Positions 1 through 11,463 of a stretch of 64,000 nt of DNA are shown piece by piece. Each line of letters begins with the position of its first letter. The stretch's first letter is position 1. The stretch spans positions 1,426,001 through 1,490,000 of the forward strand of contig NC_050719.1 in assembly GCF_013402915.1 (NCBI RefSeq), read 5' to 3'. Origin of the DNA: Zygotorulaspora mrakii. Its lineage: Eukaryota; Ascomycota; Saccharomycetes; Saccharomycetales; Saccharomycetaceae. The position numbers and the translations under genes are program-made. The notes beneath the pieces are model-generated. The model was not told where the DNA came from, searched no databases, and saw only the letters and a program-made list of their open reading frames with translations.

Positions 1-259
1 GTAGAGTAGACTTGCCTGATCCCAGATAGCCGGTAATGATGGTGACTGGAATCTTGAAAGATTCATTTATGGATTCCAGCTCTTCATTTTCCTGCTGGAA
101 ATTCACTCTCGACACTTTATCTGTGCTAACCATATTAACTCCTCCATCAACCTTAACATTACTCAAAAGTTCTTTCAGATTCTCCTCCTCACCCGTAATA
201 AGACAAGGCAATTCTCCATCTTCATCTTGGTCATGTTTGAAGTTCTTGAGAGCAGGCAT
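1..259 (-). CDS. ZNG1: ZNG1 (YNR029C) metal-chaperone GTPase, N-terminal part only
   Basis: This is the 5' end of a gene that runs off the left edge of the window. The frame opens at the ATG at 257-259 and is open to base 1, about 86 residues. An acidic leader precedes IPVTIITGYLGSGKST, the Walker A/P-loop signature of the CobW/COG0523 G3E GTPases. The family includes zinc and cobalt chaperones; yeast Zng1 delivers zinc to methionine aminopeptidase (family knowledge). Its neighbour ALG12 is divergent, exactly as YNR029C/YNR030W are in S. cerevisiae, which supports the assignment. The CXCC metal motif and the C-terminal domain lie outside the window, so integrity cannot be judged. Confidence 0.9.
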   Translation of the reverse strand, partial: MPALKNFKHDQDEDGELPCLITGEEENLKELLSNVKVDGGVNMVSTDKVSRVNFQQENEELESINESFKIPVTIITGYLGSGKSTL

Positions 260-459
260 TTCCTCACAATGTAATCTTCGTACCCGAACTCATTTCATTC
301 CCCTTCACTACTGAAATTTTCCAACTTCGGAATTGAGCCTTTAAAAAGTCAAAAAAACATGCTTTCATACTAGAAAAGTTATAAAAGGAGTTTTGATAAT
401 ATGAAAATCCATTGGCTTTTACTCCGTAGTGTTGTAATCTTCCAGTGAAACAAGGTAGA

Positions 460-2130
460 ATGCGGTTTTCTTATCTAGATAGTGCTTTTCTAGCTGTGGC
501 CATAATCTATTTGTACCGAGCACCATTTACAAAGGTGGAAGAAAGCTTCACAATTCAGGCAATCCATGATATTTTGAATTACGGGATATGGAATTTACAG
601 CCTTACGACCACTTCGTTTTTCCAGGTGCTGTTCCAAGGACATTCGTAGGTCCCTTGATAATTTCCACTATAGCTAGACCATTTGTATCCATTCTGAGCT
701 TAATTGAAGGCAGAAATTGGAGCACCCAATTTCAAACGCAAATTCTGGTGAGATCAATAATTGCATTGCTCAATGCTCTTTCTTTAATATATTTGAAAAA
801 TAGCGCACAAGCTTTGCTTGAGATAACTGCTAAGGAAGAACAAATCAAGCAGGATGAGAAACGCGGTGGCGCACTCAGAAAACCAGAGGTTCTTCTCTAC
901 ACTGTGGGAACGTGGTTTTCTTTATTTATCATGACTGGCTTCCATATGATGTACTATCTGTCAAGACCATTGCCCAATTTTGTTATGACTCTACCCTTAA
1001 CAAATGTGGCAATTAGTTGGATTCTACAAGATAACTATCAGTGGGCCATTTTCCTGGCCTCTTTCACAGCGGTAATCTTTAGGTTGGAAGTTTTGGCATT
1101 TTGTGCAGGAATGGCATTATTTTCCGTTGTTTACAGAAAAATTTCATTCTTTAAGGCAGTTAAATTTGGAATCCTTGGATTTGGTATAGGCATGGGTATT
1201 ACATTGTTCATTGATTCGTATTTCTGGCAATACTGGTGCATGCCTGAAGTTGATTCTTTCATTTTCAATGTTGTCCATGGAAATTCATCCAAATGGGGTG
1301 TCGAACCATTTTTTGCATATTTCACCCATTATTTGAGAATGCTATTCATACCACCCACAATCTTACTCTTGAATTTGCTAGGATTCAAACTTGCTCCAAC
1401 CAATATGAGAATTATCACTTTAGGTTCATTTTTTCATATTCTCGTTCTATCGTTTCAGCCACATAAAGAATGGAGATTCATCGTTTACGCCATTCCATCA
1501 ATTATCCTCTTAGGAAGTGTCGCTGCTGCATACGTTTGGGAAAATATAGAGATAAAAAGCATCAGAAACTTTCTACTGGTCTCTTTAGTTCCATTGTCTC
1601 CGTTGTTCTCCGCAATATTCTCTTTCTGCTTTCTCTATATATCTAGCATGAATTATCCTGGTGGTGAGGCTTTGAGCAATTTTAATCTTATGATAATTAA
1701 CCAGAATATCACCAACGTTACTGTCCATCTTGACGTCCCTATTTGCATGACAGGCGCTACCTTATTCGGCGAGTTAAATCAAGATGTATATGCGGTTTCC
1801 TATGACAGAACAGAGGATCCTGAAACATTGAAGAAATTGTGGCCCTCATTTGATTATGTAATCACAGCACAACCATCAAGCCAGAACTTCCCATTTGAAA
1901 ATGCCACGACAGACAACTGGGAACTTCTACAAACAGCTCAGACTTACGTGGGTCTCGACATGGGATTTTTGAATGAAGAAATTTTTCAAAAGGAATCAAA
2001 CCTGTTCACATTAATGAAGGACTGCTTCACGAGTGATGTGAGCATTATAGATCAGGCATTCAATCTACTAGACAGGATCATTCTTAGGGGCAACGTGTTT
2101 TTCACGTATGAAAGAAAAAGTAGAGAATAG
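460..2130 (+). CDS. ALG12: ALG12, dolichol-P-Man:Man7GlcNAc2-PP-dolichol alpha-1,6-mannosyltransferase
   Basis: The product is a 556-residue multispanning ER membrane protein of the GT22 family. It adds the eighth mannose, alpha-1,6-linked, to the lipid-linked oligosaccharide used for N-glycosylation. The N-terminal APFTKVEESF and AIHDI segment carries the family's conserved lumenal acidic residues. HKEWRFI and MNYPGGEAL are further blocks shared with S. cerevisiae Alg12 (551 aa). I chose the ATG at 460, giving MRFSYLD, which aligns with the yeast start; the frame is open a little further upstream but without an ATG. The gene is divergent from ZNG1 and convergent with IMG2, 96 bp away. It looks intact. 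Confidence 0.96.
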   Translation: MRFSYLDSAFLAVAIIYLYRAPFTKVEESFTIQAIHDILNYGIWNLQPYDHFVFPGAVPRTFVGPLIISTIARPFVSILSLIEGRNWSTQFQTQILVRSIIALLNALSLIYLKNSAQALLEITAKEEQIKQDEKRGGALRKPEVLLYTVGTWFSLFIMTGFHMMYYLSRPLPNFVMTLPLTNVAISWILQDNYQWAIFLASFTAVIFRLEVLAFCAGMALFSVVYRKISFFKAVKFGILGFGIGMGITLFIDSYFWQYWCMPEVDSFIFNVVHGNSSKWGVEPFFAYFTHYLRMLFIPPTILLLNLLGFKLAPTNMRIITLGSFFHILVLSFQPHKEWRFIVYAIPSIILLGSVAAAYVWENIEIKSIRNFLLVSLVPLSPLFSAIFSFCFLYISSMNYPGGEALSNFNLMIINQNITNVTVHLDVPICMTGATLFGELNQDVYAVSYDRTEDPETLKKLWPSFDYVITAQPSSQNFPFENATTDNWELLQTAQTYVGLDMGFLNEEIFQKESNLFTLMKDCFTSDVSIIDQAFNLLDRIILRGNVFFTYERKSRE

Positions 2131-2226
2131 ATTCAATTAGAAGACGGTAATTTATCATAAGCTATATACAAATTTCATATGTTTCTGTCATTTTACTCAT
2201 TAGAAACAACACTAACATTGCTGGTT

Positions 2227-2688
2227 TCAAAACTTCTTTTGCAGCACCCTCTTGAGATCACGAACGAAATCACCTTTGACTACAATTTTCTTGGATTGCA
2301 TGACCACTTTCCAGGAATCCTTTGGTATATGCGGTAGATCAAGCTGCATATCATTCCTCAGTTGAATAATGTCACCGTCAATCTTTCTTATTTCAGTCAC
2401 CATTTTATTGCCTCCTGCTTTGAAATCTGTATAAACAGGTAAGTTTCCTGTTACGCTTCTTCTCACGAAATAGGTACCGAAGCCGAACGACTTGTGTCCA
2501 ACAATATCAACCGGATTCACATCTTCAATACGAGGAAACACGCTAAAACTTTTTTCCGATGTTGTTTTGATACCAGCTTTTGAAACCGGTGATATTGTAC
2601 TTGTGCATCTTCTGGCATATAAATTGGGGGCGCTCCGCAACAGTGAGCGACAGCCTAGTATAACGGTTGAGCTTCCTGATGGGTACAT
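2227..2688 (-). CDS. IMG2: IMG2, mitochondrial large-subunit ribosomal protein mL49
   Basis: This is a 153-residue protein of the mL49 (Img2/MRPL49) family, a component of the mitochondrial large ribosomal subunit needed for mitochondrial translation and hence mtDNA maintenance. The N-terminus is basic and hydroxylated ([10 protein letters not shown]), fitting a matrix presequence. The conserved core has the typical [19 protein letters not shown] block followed by a [12 protein letters not shown] block. The start is the ATG at 2688; the four preceding in-frame codons contain no ATG. In S. cerevisiae IMG2 (YCR071C) lies next to RSA4 (YCR072C), the same arrangement as here. A palindromic CACGTG lies about 150 bp upstream. 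Confidence 0.92.
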   Translation of the reverse strand: MYPSGSSTVILGCRSLLRSAPNLYARRCTSTISPVSKAGIKTTSEKSFSVFPRIEDVNPVDIVGHKSFGFGTYFVRRSVTGNLPVYTDFKAGGNKMVTEIRKIDGDIIQLRNDMQLDLPHIPKDSWKVVMQSKKIVVKGDFVRDLKRVLQKKF

Positions 2689-2835
2689 GATGTAGAGCAA
2701 TTCAATTCAAGGCAATCAGATAACAAAAAGTAATCTCCACAAAATACAGTTGTCCGACCAGCTTGTAAGGATGTGTGAGATTTTTTAGCTTCAATCATTT
2801 ACAAAAATTTCATTGCCAATAATGCATTACTCAGA

Positions 2836-2843
2836 TCACGTGA
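2836..2843. promoter_or_regulatory. E-box palindrome TCACGTGA, candidate Cbf1 site
   Basis: TCACGTGA is an exact match to the yeast Cbf1 consensus RTCACRTG on both strands. It lies about 150 bp upstream of IMG2 and just downstream of RSA4, so IMG2 is the only promoter it could serve. An 8-bp site can arise by chance, and binding is inferred only from the consensus. Confidence 0.35.
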
Positions 2844-2912
2844 AAATTCTTGAACTACGATAATAATTAATGTACAAGTATAGAGGAGTATCTAGAATGC
2901 TACTGATAATTC

Positions 2913-4460
2913 TCAATGAGTCCAGAGTCTCACCATTTTGTCCTTGCCTCCACTGCAAACACGTTTACCATCGACACTCCAATCAACCGTGAAGACTTCA
3001 TCTTGATGACCAGGCAAATCCACAGAAAGCTTCTTTGTTCGAACGTCCCAGACTTTCAAAGTCGTATCCTTTGAGCAAGAAACGAGTAATCTGCAATCTG
3101 AAGACCATGCCACTTGGTACACACTTGCGACGTGCCCTCTGAAAGTGGCAATAAATTTACCGTCTCTACCGTCCCATAATTTAATAGAATTGTCGAACGA
3201 GGCGGAGACAATTGATCTGCCATCGGGACTGAATGCCACATGGTTGACCAGTTTTTGGTGACCTGTCATTCGCGCCAGTGGTTTGCTTGACTTCAACGGG
3301 TTCCAGAGGAACATCGTAAAATCATCGCTTGCTGTCACCATCAGTTCTTCAACTTGACCATTTTTCTTAACGACCTTTTCATAGTTTTCTAATGCTTTAT
3401 TTCTAGCTTCTTCGGGGCTTTCAGGCTTCTTACCTGTGTGATCAAATGGGCCTACTCTTAAAGCGTAATCTGTAGACAAAGATAGATGGTTAACCCAATG
3501 GGCATGCGATTTGAGTATATTGATACATCTTGCCCCAGCTTTCATATCCCAGACTCTGATAGTTTTGTCGTGTGAGCCTGTATATAACATACCCTGCCCT
3601 CCCCATTTAACACAGGACACAGAATTCGTATGCCCGCTCAGGGTGTGGGTACAAACTCTTCTTGTCGTGTCCCAGATTTTCACGGTTCCATCTTTGGAAG
3701 CACTAGCCAATTTGGGACTCTCACCTGGTTTTACTATGTGGAAAGGTTCCCAAGTTAGAGATGTTATCCATTTTAAATGCCCTCTTAAAGCATCACCATG
3801 TGGCTTTCCTGTCACCGCATCCCACAGTCTTACGGTGTTATCCATTGAACCAGTCGCAACCAGTGCACCATCGGGAGACCAAGAGACACAAAGGACCCAA
3901 TTTGCATGCCCCTTCAAGGTAATCATTGGAGTTTGAGTGTCACAGTCCCAAATACGAGCAGTATTGTCACCTGCGCCAGTCACCATTCTAGAGCTGGTAT
4001 TTGGCGCAAAGGCAGAACAAAGAATTGTGGATCCATGTCCCGCAATTGCAGATGAGCTTCTCGTTATAGGTTTTACCTTAAACACTGCTTTTGGTGAGAA
4101 TATCAAGGTGATTTGGTCTTCAGTGGTGTTATAGCCTGGCCTTAAAAGCGATGAGTATATGTTATCGGCAATATCAATTGTTCGAATTGGATCATTTTTT
4201 TTTTTACCTGGCACACTGCAACTGAACGTATATGGAACGGGATCGGCCGAAGTACCACTCAACTGATTCAATAATTCTTCGAGCTGTTTTTCAGTAATGC
4301 CTCCTGGAACTCTTAAAGAACCTCCAACATTTTCCCCGGTATCTAGAGCTTCGAAACGTATAGAAACATTGGGTAAGTCAGACGGTATGATGCCCACTTC
4401 ACGAGGAGCTTTTGCTTCCCTTTTCTGCTTCTTACTTGCAGGAGGTAATTGAGTAGACAT
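2913..4460 (-). CDS. RSA4: RSA4, WD40 ribosome-assembly factor
   Basis: The 515-residue product has the same length as S. cerevisiae Rsa4 (YCR072C). An N-terminal NLE/ubiquitin-like domain (about residues 20-110, including DLPNVSIRFEALDTGENVGG) precedes a WD40 propeller with repeated GH...W-D units to the C-terminus (RLWTH). Rsa4 sits on the pre-60S particle in the nucleus. Its UBL domain is pulled by the AAA ATPase Rea1/Midasin during remodelling (family knowledge). The ATG at 4460 gives MSTQLPPASKKQK, matching the yeast start; a six-codon in-frame extension has no ATG. PAC and RRPE elements lie upstream, as expected for a ribosome-biogenesis gene. Sequence conservation is very high. Confidence 0.97.
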   Translation of the reverse strand: MSTQLPPASKKQKREAKAPREVGIIPSDLPNVSIRFEALDTGENVGGSLRVPGGITEKQLEELLNQLSGTSADPVPYTFSCSVPGKKKNDPIRTIDIADNIYSSLLRPGYNTTEDQITLIFSPKAVFKVKPITRSSSAIAGHGSTILCSAFAPNTSSRMVTGAGDNTARIWDCDTQTPMITLKGHANWVLCVSWSPDGALVATGSMDNTVRLWDAVTGKPHGDALRGHLKWITSLTWEPFHIVKPGESPKLASASKDGTVKIWDTTRRVCTHTLSGHTNSVSCVKWGGQGMLYTGSHDKTIRVWDMKAGARCINILKSHAHWVNHLSLSTDYALRVGPFDHTGKKPESPEEARNKALENYEKVVKKNGQVEELMVTASDDFTMFLWNPLKSSKPLARMTGHQKLVNHVAFSPDGRSIVSASFDNSIKLWDGRDGKFIATFRGHVASVYQVAWSSDCRLLVSCSKDTTLKVWDVRTKKLSVDLPGHQDEVFTVDWSVDGKRVCSGGKDKMVRLWTH

Positions 4461-4526
4461 TGATAGTTCGGATATCAAAAATAGTAAGGTAGCCTCAATC
4501 TATTTGTTATGGTTGTTATCACATAT

Positions 4527-4536
4527 ACCTCATCGC
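4527..4536 (-). promoter_or_regulatory. PAC element upstream of RSA4
   Basis: On the RSA4 strand this reads GCGATGAGGT, matching the PAC consensus GCGATGAG. PAC is bound by Dot6/Tod6 and marks ribosome-biogenesis promoters. It is 67-76 bp upstream of the RSA4 ATG and next to an RRPE, the usual pairing. Confidence 0.75.
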
Positions 4537-4560
4537 ATCTCATCTTAAATATATTCTTTA

Positions 4561-4570
4561 AAATTTTCCA
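4561..4570 (-). promoter_or_regulatory. RRPE-like element upstream of RSA4
   Basis: On the RSA4 strand this reads GGAAAATTTT, close to the RRPE consensus TGAAAAATTTT bound by Stb3. It lies 24 bp upstream of the PAC element. The pair is the standard signature of nutrient-controlled ribosome-biogenesis genes. Confidence 0.65.
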
Positions 4571-4757
4571 TGGCCGTCGGACAAAATTTCAAATCAAGAT
4601 CAAAGGTGAAAGAATATAGAAAGTACAAAGCGCGTAATTGTTACTAGTATTACGCTAAAACGACTCTAAAATTACAAGTATCAGTGTAGTATATGCTATT
4701 TAATTTGATTCAGCAGAAGGAAACCAGTCTCTTCCGTTTGTTTGTGACGTTATTTTT

Positions 4758-7700
4758 TCAAGATACCTCATCCAACTCCTGTAATGGCTCTGTTTTGATT
4801 GGGTTTACGTCTCCAAATGCTAAATCTCTAATCTGTACAATCCATGGATCCATCAAAAGCTCCACGGCGCTCGATCTCTTACTTGCATTTTGAATTAAAC
4901 AACGGCGTAAAAATTTCCTCCCAGCAGCCGAAACCTCATCCTTATTAGGCAACTGTGGCGTGTGTCCTGCTGCGACATGATACATGATTGCCCACTCATT
5001 ATCTAACTTTGCCCATGGTCGTCTACCGGTTATCATTTCAAGAACAACACATCCCAGAGACCAGACATCATCGGCACCTAAACGGCCCTTATTGGAAGAT
5101 CCAGTGATAGATTCTGGAGCCATGTACATGGGTGTTCCCATCATATCTTGAGCGGCGGGGCCTTCTGGCTCACCTAGAGGTTCTTTTTCATTAGAACTAG
5201 AACTTTCATTGCTTGCCACAGTTCTAGACGCACTTACAGTATCTGAACCATTCTTCGCAATTTTTCTTGCAGCGCCAAAATCAACATATTTTATTATACC
5301 ACTATAATCCAATAATATGTTCTCAGGCTTTATATCACGGTGGACAACGCCAGACTGATGAAGATATGCTAACCCCTCCAAAAGCTCCAATGTGTACACT
5401 TGAGTAACCATTTCGTCTTCAATGCGACCATGTTCTAAGAGACTTGCCAGGGAGCCACCTTCACAGTATTCCATGAATATATTAACCTTGTCACGGTGAA
5501 CCTCAACACCAAAATACTGTACAATGTTCGGATGATTTAACATTTCCAAAACGGACATTTCTTCTTTTATAGATGGGAAGAATTTCTCCATCGTTTTCGA
5601 ATCCTGAATCTTAATTTCTTTCACAGCCAGGATCTCACCATTATCTAGATTAACAGCCGAATAAACTGAACCAAAAGTACCACCGCCAATAAAATTTCTT
5701 TTTTTCCATCTCATCGAAACATTTGACATCGATGATGCCAATGAAAGAAGGTATTTATTTTCTTTATCAGTGTCATCCAAGACTTTCCCAATCTGGTGAG
5801 GGTTCCGCCTAGTGTTCTGTTCCAGCTCTTTGATTGCCAGCATTCGAAGTTCTGAGTTAATTTGAAGCGTTGAAATATCATCCATATCATCTTCAATGAG
5901 GATGGCGGGTCTTGTCTGTTGAGTTATCTTGTCAGCCTCTCCTGACCTTGTACCCATCACATCAAAGTGTGATATTAGCAATGACATACATGCCGCAATT
6001 TTTTGTTTCAAAGCTGAAAATTGCTCCTCATCAAGACCGAGAACATTCCAACCGTTTATCATTTGCATGGCAAATTCCATAGCAGGAACACACCAACGAA
6101 ATGTTTTTTGATCATTAGGATCGCATTCAGACACCAGAAAAGAAATCCAACTAACGCTTAGTTTCACCATCAACAGTATGATAAGTGACTTCTTGTCATA
6201 CGTTGTTACATTCGTGCGTAAAAAATTGCGACCAAAGTCACGGGCAAATAAGAACACACTATTCAGCGCCTCATTGTCAGGACATGTCCTTTGGAAATTG
6301 TTGATAAATTTTGGAGAATTACTCAAAACACTATAAGTAAATCGGAAGTACGCTTTGTTGATTCTTTGCAAATCATTTTCCACCTGTTCAAATGAACACC
6401 TTCTTTCTATGAATGAAACTGAATCACCGGCTATCTGCTGGAATCTATCCGATTGATATTCCAGAGCATAACTAGAGCCTTGATTCAAAAGTATCAATGT
6501 ATTCTGATTAACCTTCAATCTGAATTCTTCAGCTTTTATCACCTTTTCATCTGATAAGTTATACATGTCACCTTCCCATAACATAGGCTCCCCTGGGGAT
6601 AAGACCAGTATATATCCTAAAGAATGCAGCTTCATTTCTAGATCAATGATTTCCTGTTCCGTGTCACGATACTCCCTATATATGTGATCCATATTCTCAG
6701 TTCCATAATTCGAATCACGTAGATGATTATGATTCATAGATGTCTCTGAATGAATGTGATAATAACAGACACCCTCAGAATCAACTTCTTGAACAATCAT
6801 TGTATTAGGATCCCAGCCCTTTTCAACCGCGTTATAGAGGGAGAGACTGTTTCTTATCTCAAGCTTTGGTATCATATCACAGCCAATCTCAGAGTTGTAT
6901 AGAATTTTGAGTATTTCTTCGTCTGAGCATCCTAGAAGTTCTGCGCTCCCAATCAAATAAATACCCTCTTGCTCTAGATCACCTCCTGTGAAAATCAAAA
7001 AGTGTCCCGTATCTTTTAAATTTTGAAGAAGGAGCTTATGATTCTCAACTTTGTAATTTACAGAGTTCTGAAATGCCTTCGTCAAAACGTTGGTAAACCT
7101 ATTTAGTTTTCGTTTCATTGATCCTAAATTTTCAAAGATCTGTACCAACCATTTTTCGAGATCTGTGTTATTCGTCAGCTTGGGGGGAGAATTCTGCTGT
7201 TGTAAAAGATATGAGTGCAGTCTATGAATTAGACGTAAAGTCAACTTATTGAACTTTTGTGCTATAATTTCCCCAGCACCATCTATATAGTGCCCAACAT
7301 TTTTCAGCTTTTCCCAGTATTTGTAAAGCTCATCTGCTTCTTTGAAAGTTTTAAAAGATCTTTTCGTGCAGTCCAAAAGTTTTAGATGTAATAGCGTGAA
7401 TAAATAGCGTATCGCATCGATGACCGTATTATCAAAATTTGGATCTATCCTGACGTAAAATTGCCAATCTTTACAATATTCGGTAACTGTGAACTTCAGT
7501 TGCACTGACAAACGGATGTAAGAGCTGAAGTCGTCAATCATTTGGTCAATCATCATCATGGTGGGATTTTGCAATCTCTGAGCATATGACAAACGGACAA
7601 CAATAATTTCTTTCAAAAGACGCATCGGAAACATGATCAGCAACTCAAGATTTTCGCTCGATAAATTGAGATTCAGTTTCTTCATGGTATGCTCATATCT

Positions 7701-9509
7701 CAAAAATGATAATTTCGTCTCAAGAACCCAAGGTGCTAATGGAAAAAAGATTTTCCTTTGGAAAACTGTTTCAATATCCCTTTCTTTCATGACCTGTTCA
7801 GCGAAAAAACCTGTGCTTCTGAACTTACCGTAATCACTTTCCTTAGACTCATAAATATTGACTAAATCAAGTTCATCGTTTCCCACCCATCGCTTCAATG
7901 ATGAGACATGCATTTCAAAATTGGACTTGAAGTTTATCCAGCTGTTCAACGCTTCAATACGTGTAATAAATTCCTCAGTTTTCGTTATCGGTTTATCTTG
8001 ATGCATTTTTTTCATATTACTCCAATAATTTACAACTTTATAATATTTCTTAAGCAGCGGTCTTATTAAATCTTCCGCTTTATCTGCGGGAACCTCGTCA
8101 TCTAACCTGAACTCTATAATTTCTTGAAAAAAACCGTCAGTGGATTCTCTCAAGGCATTCAGTTGCTTAACTGTTTTCTCTACCGGCTTACCACTCATAT
8201 AAGCCTTCAATTCAAGCCATATATCATCATGAAAATGAGTATCTATATCACTGCCTTTATTTTGTTTGGCAATTTTTGTCTTTTCGCTTGTCACGATATC
8301 ACCTCTTAGCACATTCGCAAGCATTGTCTGCCATTCAAATCTTTCAACTATGAGTGGGTGCTGCGATAACTGCGTCAAAAGTTCTTGCGTATCCATAGAT
8401 AAGGTTGTCAGAGAAGTTATAGTTAACTCATTATCTTTATTGGATTTTGAACATAGTCTAGAATCCAATTCCTGGAACACTTTTTCGACAACCGTATTCG
8501 TTGGATCTGTTTGTCTTAACCATTCTAGTCTATGCATAAGAAATTTAGAACTCATTGCTACTAAGTTATCCGGATCGGTGCTCGCGGTGAAAAAATTGGT
8601 ACCGAAGTCAAAGTCATCATCGTCCTTAGAATTTGTGTCAATAATATCATCCATTTCCAGTTCCAGTTCATCGTTATCATCATTCGTAGACTCTGGTGCA
8701 ATTCCACGAGTATAGTAATCACCGGGTGCACTATTCTTCATCTTATCCAAATAAACTTGTTCATTTAAAACATACTGTTTCTTATAAGATCTGAGACTTA
8801 GAGTGGATCCATTGCCAAGATTCATTGATGACTTCGTTGAGGAGGATGGTGATATAGTATCCATTTGATAGGCATTAGCCACTGTTGAATTGACTAAGTT
8901 TGTACTACTATTGTTTGAAGGGTGGTGTTGCACTGTAGGATTTGGCTGCGGGGTTGGTACAGCCGATGTACTTTGTGTGCTCAAGGACGCCAGCTCAGGC
9001 GGTATCACCAAAGTGGGAGTCGTTACTGTAGCATCTGACGTTACCGACGAATGTCTTTTCCCTCCCGTTGTACCCTCGTGTCTGCAATGCTTGCTGGGCG
9101 ATCCTGGAGGCGGCGCTTGCCTCGTAGTGCTTGCGCCTGACAATGACGCCCTTCTACTCGAGTGCGCTGAAGAGCCTGCAGATATGGACTTTTGGATTTG
9201 TTGTAGTTGTTGAGATTGCTGTCCGGACTGCGGCTGGGATTGCTGTGTATGACCTCCCGGTATTCTACTAGGAAGTCTGAAGGAGCTAGAAGTCGACGTA
9301 TTTGGTATTAAATTGAGCGTTGAGTTTGGTGATCGTAGATGTGAGTTTGAGGGTATTCCAGGACTAATGGGGCCACCATTTGATTTTCCGTATGGTGGTA
9401 CTCTAGAACTTGTACTCGATGACCTCAGTCTTGCGGTACTTTTCTTTTGACTTTGAAACGTATTTTCATCATCGAGATACTGGAGATTGAAATAGTCAGA
9501 CTCAGGCAT
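4758..9509 (-). CDS. SSK2: SSK2/SSK22-type MAP kinase kinase kinase of the HOG pathway
   Basis: The 1583-residue product matches S. cerevisiae Ssk2 (1579 aa) more closely in length than Ssk22. It is the MAPKKK that Ssk1 activates on osmotic stress and that phosphorylates Pbs2 (family knowledge). Residues 1-230 are low-complexity Ser/Gln/Pro. A long helical regulatory region follows. The kinase domain (about 1266-1560) has GGGTFGSV (P-loop), AVKEIK (Lys1297), HRDIKPEN (Asp1392), VDFG (Asp1410) and GTPMYMAPE. The ATG at 9509 gives MPESDYFN, like yeast MSHSDYFN. Synteny (YNR031C/YCR073C) shows that this single gene represents both S. cerevisiae duplicates. It is divergent from PPG1. Confidence 0.95.
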   Translation of the reverse strand: MPESDYFNLQYLDDENTFQSQKKSTARLRSSSTSSRVPPYGKSNGGPISPGIPSNSHLRSPNSTLNLIPNTSTSSSFRLPSRIPGGHTQQSQPQSGQQSQQLQQIQKSISAGSSAHSSRRASLSGASTTRQAPPPGSPSKHCRHEGTTGGKRHSSVTSDATVTTPTLVIPPELASLSTQSTSAVPTPQPNPTVQHHPSNNSSTNLVNSTVANAYQMDTISPSSSTKSSMNLGNGSTLSLRSYKKQYVLNEQVYLDKMKNSAPGDYYTRGIAPESTNDDNDELELEMDDIIDTNSKDDDDFDFGTNFFTASTDPDNLVAMSSKFLMHRLEWLRQTDPTNTVVEKVFQELDSRLCSKSNKDNELTITSLTTLSMDTQELLTQLSQHPLIVERFEWQTMLANVLRGDIVTSEKTKIAKQNKGSDIDTHFHDDIWLELKAYMSGKPVEKTVKQLNALRESTDGFFQEIIEFRLDDEVPADKAEDLIRPLLKKYYKVVNYWSNMKKMHQDKPITKTEEFITRIEALNSWINFKSNFEMHVSSLKRWVGNDELDLVNIYESKESDYGKFRSTGFFAEQVMKERDIETVFQRKIFFPLAPWVLETKLSFLRYEHTMKKLNLNLSSENLELLIMFPMRLLKEIIVVRLSYAQRLQNPTMMMIDQMIDDFSSYIRLSVQLKFTVTEYCKDWQFYVRIDPNFDNTVIDAIRYLFTLLHLKLLDCTKRSFKTFKEADELYKYWEKLKNVGHYIDGAGEIIAQKFNKLTLRLIHRLHSYLLQQQNSPPKLTNNTDLEKWLVQIFENLGSMKRKLNRFTNVLTKAFQNSVNYKVENHKLLLQNLKDTGHFLIFTGGDLEQEGIYLIGSAELLGCSDEEILKILYNSEIGCDMIPKLEIRNSLSLYNAVEKGWDPNTMIVQEVDSEGVCYYHIHSETSMNHNHLRDSNYGTENMDHIYREYRDTEQEIIDLEMKLHSLGYILVLSPGEPMLWEGDMYNLSDEKVIKAEEFRLKVNQNTLILLNQGSSYALEYQSDRFQQIAGDSVSFIERRCSFEQVENDLQRINKAYFRFTYSVLSNSPKFINNFQRTCPDNEALNSVFLFARDFGRNFLRTNVTTYDKKSLIILLMVKLSVSWISFLVSECDPNDQKTFRWCVPAMEFAMQMINGWNVLGLDEEQFSALKQKIAACMSLLISHFDVMGTRSGEADKITQQTRPAILIEDDMDDISTLQINSELRMLAIKELEQNTRRNPHQIGKVLDDTDKENKYLLSLASSMSNVSMRWKKRNFIGGGTFGSVYSAVNLDNGEILAVKEIKIQDSKTMEKFFPSIKEEMSVLEMLNHPNIVQYFGVEVHRDKVNIFMEYCEGGSLASLLEHGRIEDEMVTQVYTLELLEGLAYLHQSGVVHRDIKPENILLDYSGIIKYVDFGAARKIAKNGSDTVSASRTVASNESSSSNEKEPLGEPEGPAAQDMMGTPMYMAPESITGSSNKGRLGADDVWSLGCVVLEMITGRRPWAKLDNEWAIMYHVAAGHTPQLPNKDEVSAAGRKFLRRCLIQNASKRSSAVELLMDPWIVQIRDLAFGDVNPIKTEPLQELDEVS

Positions 9510-9894
9510 GTTTCCACACTGCACACAGATGCTTGATTCCTATGCAGATCTTTACTACGCTTTTGGCGCTGTTGAAAGGCTGAAAGAGAAAAGTGAGTAA
9601 TCTCTGGCAGAGGATATTTCTGAACCAATTATCTTCCTGAGCAGTCGCAGCTATCTTTAAAGAACCTTTTTAGTACTCTACAAACCCTGAGCTTAGGTCT
9701 TTTCGACTTAATTCCTTTCCAGTTTTTTTAATCCTTGTCTTTAATTTTCTTGTAACACTTTAAGACGCTCCTCTTGTTGTTAAAGGGGACATCAAGGTGA
9801 AAAAATGATTGAAAATTGCTGTAAAAAAAATAAAGTGTAAATCAAACTAATAAGACTCCCTTGGCGGTGCGATATCAGTTGAGGCCATCGTATT
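9510..9894. promoter_or_regulatory. Shared divergent promoter region of SSK2 and PPG1
   Basis: This is 385 bp between two divergent start codons. It contains several oligo-T runs and no RNA gene or repeat that I can recognise. Open frames here lack ATG starts or are short. Confidence 0.5.
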
Positions 9895-10986
9895 ATGGAG
9901 TTGGACGAATGCTTGGAGCTGTTGTACAAGGGGCAACTGCTCCCGGAAGTTACCGTAAGAGCATTATGTTTCAAACTCAAAGAGATGCTCGTCAGGGAGT
10001 CTAATGTTGTGCATATCCAGACTCCTGTTACTGTAGTTGGTGATATCCATGGCCAATTCCATGACATGCTTGAGATATTCCTTATTGGTGGTCCAGTTCC
10101 TGATACAAACTATTTGTTCTTAGGCGACTATGTGGACCGAGGTCTTTATAGCGTCGAAACCATAATGCTCCTAGTTGTTTTGAAGCTGCGATATCCGAAT
10201 CGAATCCATCTACTTAGGGGAAATCATGAATCCCGCCAAATTACCCAAAGTTACGGATTCTACACCGAGTGTTCCAACAAGTATGGAGAAGGATCAAAAG
10301 TCTGGCAATATGTAACAGATATATTCGACTACTTAGTGCTCTGCTGCATTATTGACAATGAGATTTTCTGCGTGCACGGCGGACTATCTCCCAATGTCCA
10401 AACTATAGACCAGATTAAAATAATAGATAGATTTAGAGAAATTCCGCATGATGGCGCAATGGCAGATTTAGTTTGGTCTGATCCCGAAGAGATAGATACT
10501 AGCAGTATTGGGCACAGAGAGAATTTTTACCATGAATCATCGCAGCAATTTCAAATTTCTCCAAGGGGAGCAGGCTATACCTTTGGTAGATGTGTCGTGG
10601 AGAAATTCCTTCATTTTAATCAGATGGACAGAATTTACCGAGCTCATCAATTATGTAACGATGGTTATCAAGTTTACTTTGATGGGTTAGTTACCACTGT
10701 TTGGTCTGCCCCGAATTATTGCTATCGCTGTGGCAACAAAGCATCGATACTTGAACTGTACAGCAAAAACGAATTCTATTTCAACGTTTTTGAAGAAGCT
10801 CCAGAGAACAGATTGTTGAACGATAATTTTAATTCTTCTATTACCAATGGTTCCGCCATTAACGAGTATTTCGATGACGCTAACAACACAGGGTCAACCG
10901 AAACTTCAATATCAGATGTCGATATTTTCTCTGACGCATATCAAGTGAAGTCAGCATCGTCAAGACGCGTGGAGTATTTTCTTTAA
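9895..10986 (+). CDS. PPG1: PPG1, PP2A-like Ser/Thr protein phosphatase catalytic subunit
   Basis: The 363-residue product matches yeast Ppg1 (368 aa, YNR032W). The metallophosphatase signatures are all present: GDIHG (49-53), GDYVDRG (77-83), RGNHE (108-112) and HGG (161-163), so it should be catalytically active. Ppg1 acts in glycogen accumulation and in the Far complex, where it counteracts mitophagy by dephosphorylating Atg32 (family knowledge). After a poorly conserved acidic linker the protein ends in VEYFL, resembling the carboxymethylated YFL tail of PP2A. Start codon and length agree with orthologues. It is divergent from SSK2 and convergent with HUB1, 58 bp away. Confidence 0.96.
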   Translation: MELDECLELLYKGQLLPEVTVRALCFKLKEMLVRESNVVHIQTPVTVVGDIHGQFHDMLEIFLIGGPVPDTNYLFLGDYVDRGLYSVETIMLLVVLKLRYPNRIHLLRGNHESRQITQSYGFYTECSNKYGEGSKVWQYVTDIFDYLVLCCIIDNEIFCVHGGLSPNVQTIDQIKIIDRFREIPHDGAMADLVWSDPEEIDTSSIGHRENFYHESSQQFQISPRGAGYTFGRCVVEKFLHFNQMDRIYRAHQLCNDGYQVYFDGLVTTVWSAPNYCYRCGNKASILELYSKNEFYFNVFEEAPENRLLNDNFNSSITNGSAINEYFDDANNTGSTETSISDVDIFSDAYQVKSASSRRVEYFL

Positions 10987-11044
10987 TACTTTGGCTAGAT
11001 AAATTTCTCTTCACGGTCACTATAAAAATGAAGTATCTATATAC

Positions 11045-11266
11045 TTACATATAATACAGCTCCAAATTTGTATCGTTATGAATCTCATAATCTCCTAATG
11101 TGATGTGATCTTTGAGGATTGACCCGCCTTTCTGAAGGACGATTTTGCCAGAATGGGACCCTAATTGCAGGGAGAGAACTTTTTTGAAGTCGCCAACTGT
11201 ATCGTCTTCCAGGCATTTCACTTTTATTTTCTTACCCAACCTATCATTCACAGTCACCTCCAGCAT
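11045..11266 (-). CDS. HUB1: HUB1, ubiquitin-like splicing modifier
   Basis: This is a 73-residue single ubiquitin fold, the same length as S. cerevisiae Hub1 (YNR032C-A). It starts [13 protein letters not shown] and ends LELYYM: the double-tyrosine tail without a diglycine is diagnostic of Hub1, which binds Snu66 non-covalently and modulates 5' splice-site use. I chose the ATG at 11266 because the three preceding in-frame codons include no ATG. It is divergent from ABZ1 with under 200 bp between the two starts. No intron is seen. Confidence 0.95.
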   Translation of the reverse strand: MLEVTVNDRLGKKIKVKCLEDDTVGDFKKVLSLQLGSHSGKIVLQKGGSILKDHITLGDYEIHNDTNLELYYM

Positions 11267-11463
11267 CCTGGTCAATTAAATCGTAAATCACCAGGAAATT
11301 ACTTAAAAGGGTCTTCTTTGATATATATTTTTTGCAGGGTCTATGTAGTCCATCAAGTTTTCGCCCTAGAAGTGTTGGCTCAGAAATGTCAATGTGACAA
11401 TTGAACAATGAACTTCTACAAAACGAGACAGATTGGGCCCGGAATAAACCAGGGGAGTATTCA

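Noticed and set aside
2821..2912. Centromere (CDEI TCACGTGA near AT-rich DNA)
   Set aside because: The CDEI-like word is present but no AT-rich 80-bp CDEII and no CDEIII with a central TCCGAA lies beside it.
3511..3936. 141-codon plus-strand ORF
   Set aside because: Antisense shadow of the RSA4 WD40 repeats.
8266..8715. 149-codon plus-strand ORF
   Set aside because: It is antisense to the conserved SSK2 coding region and Ser-rich by mirror composition; no family similarity.
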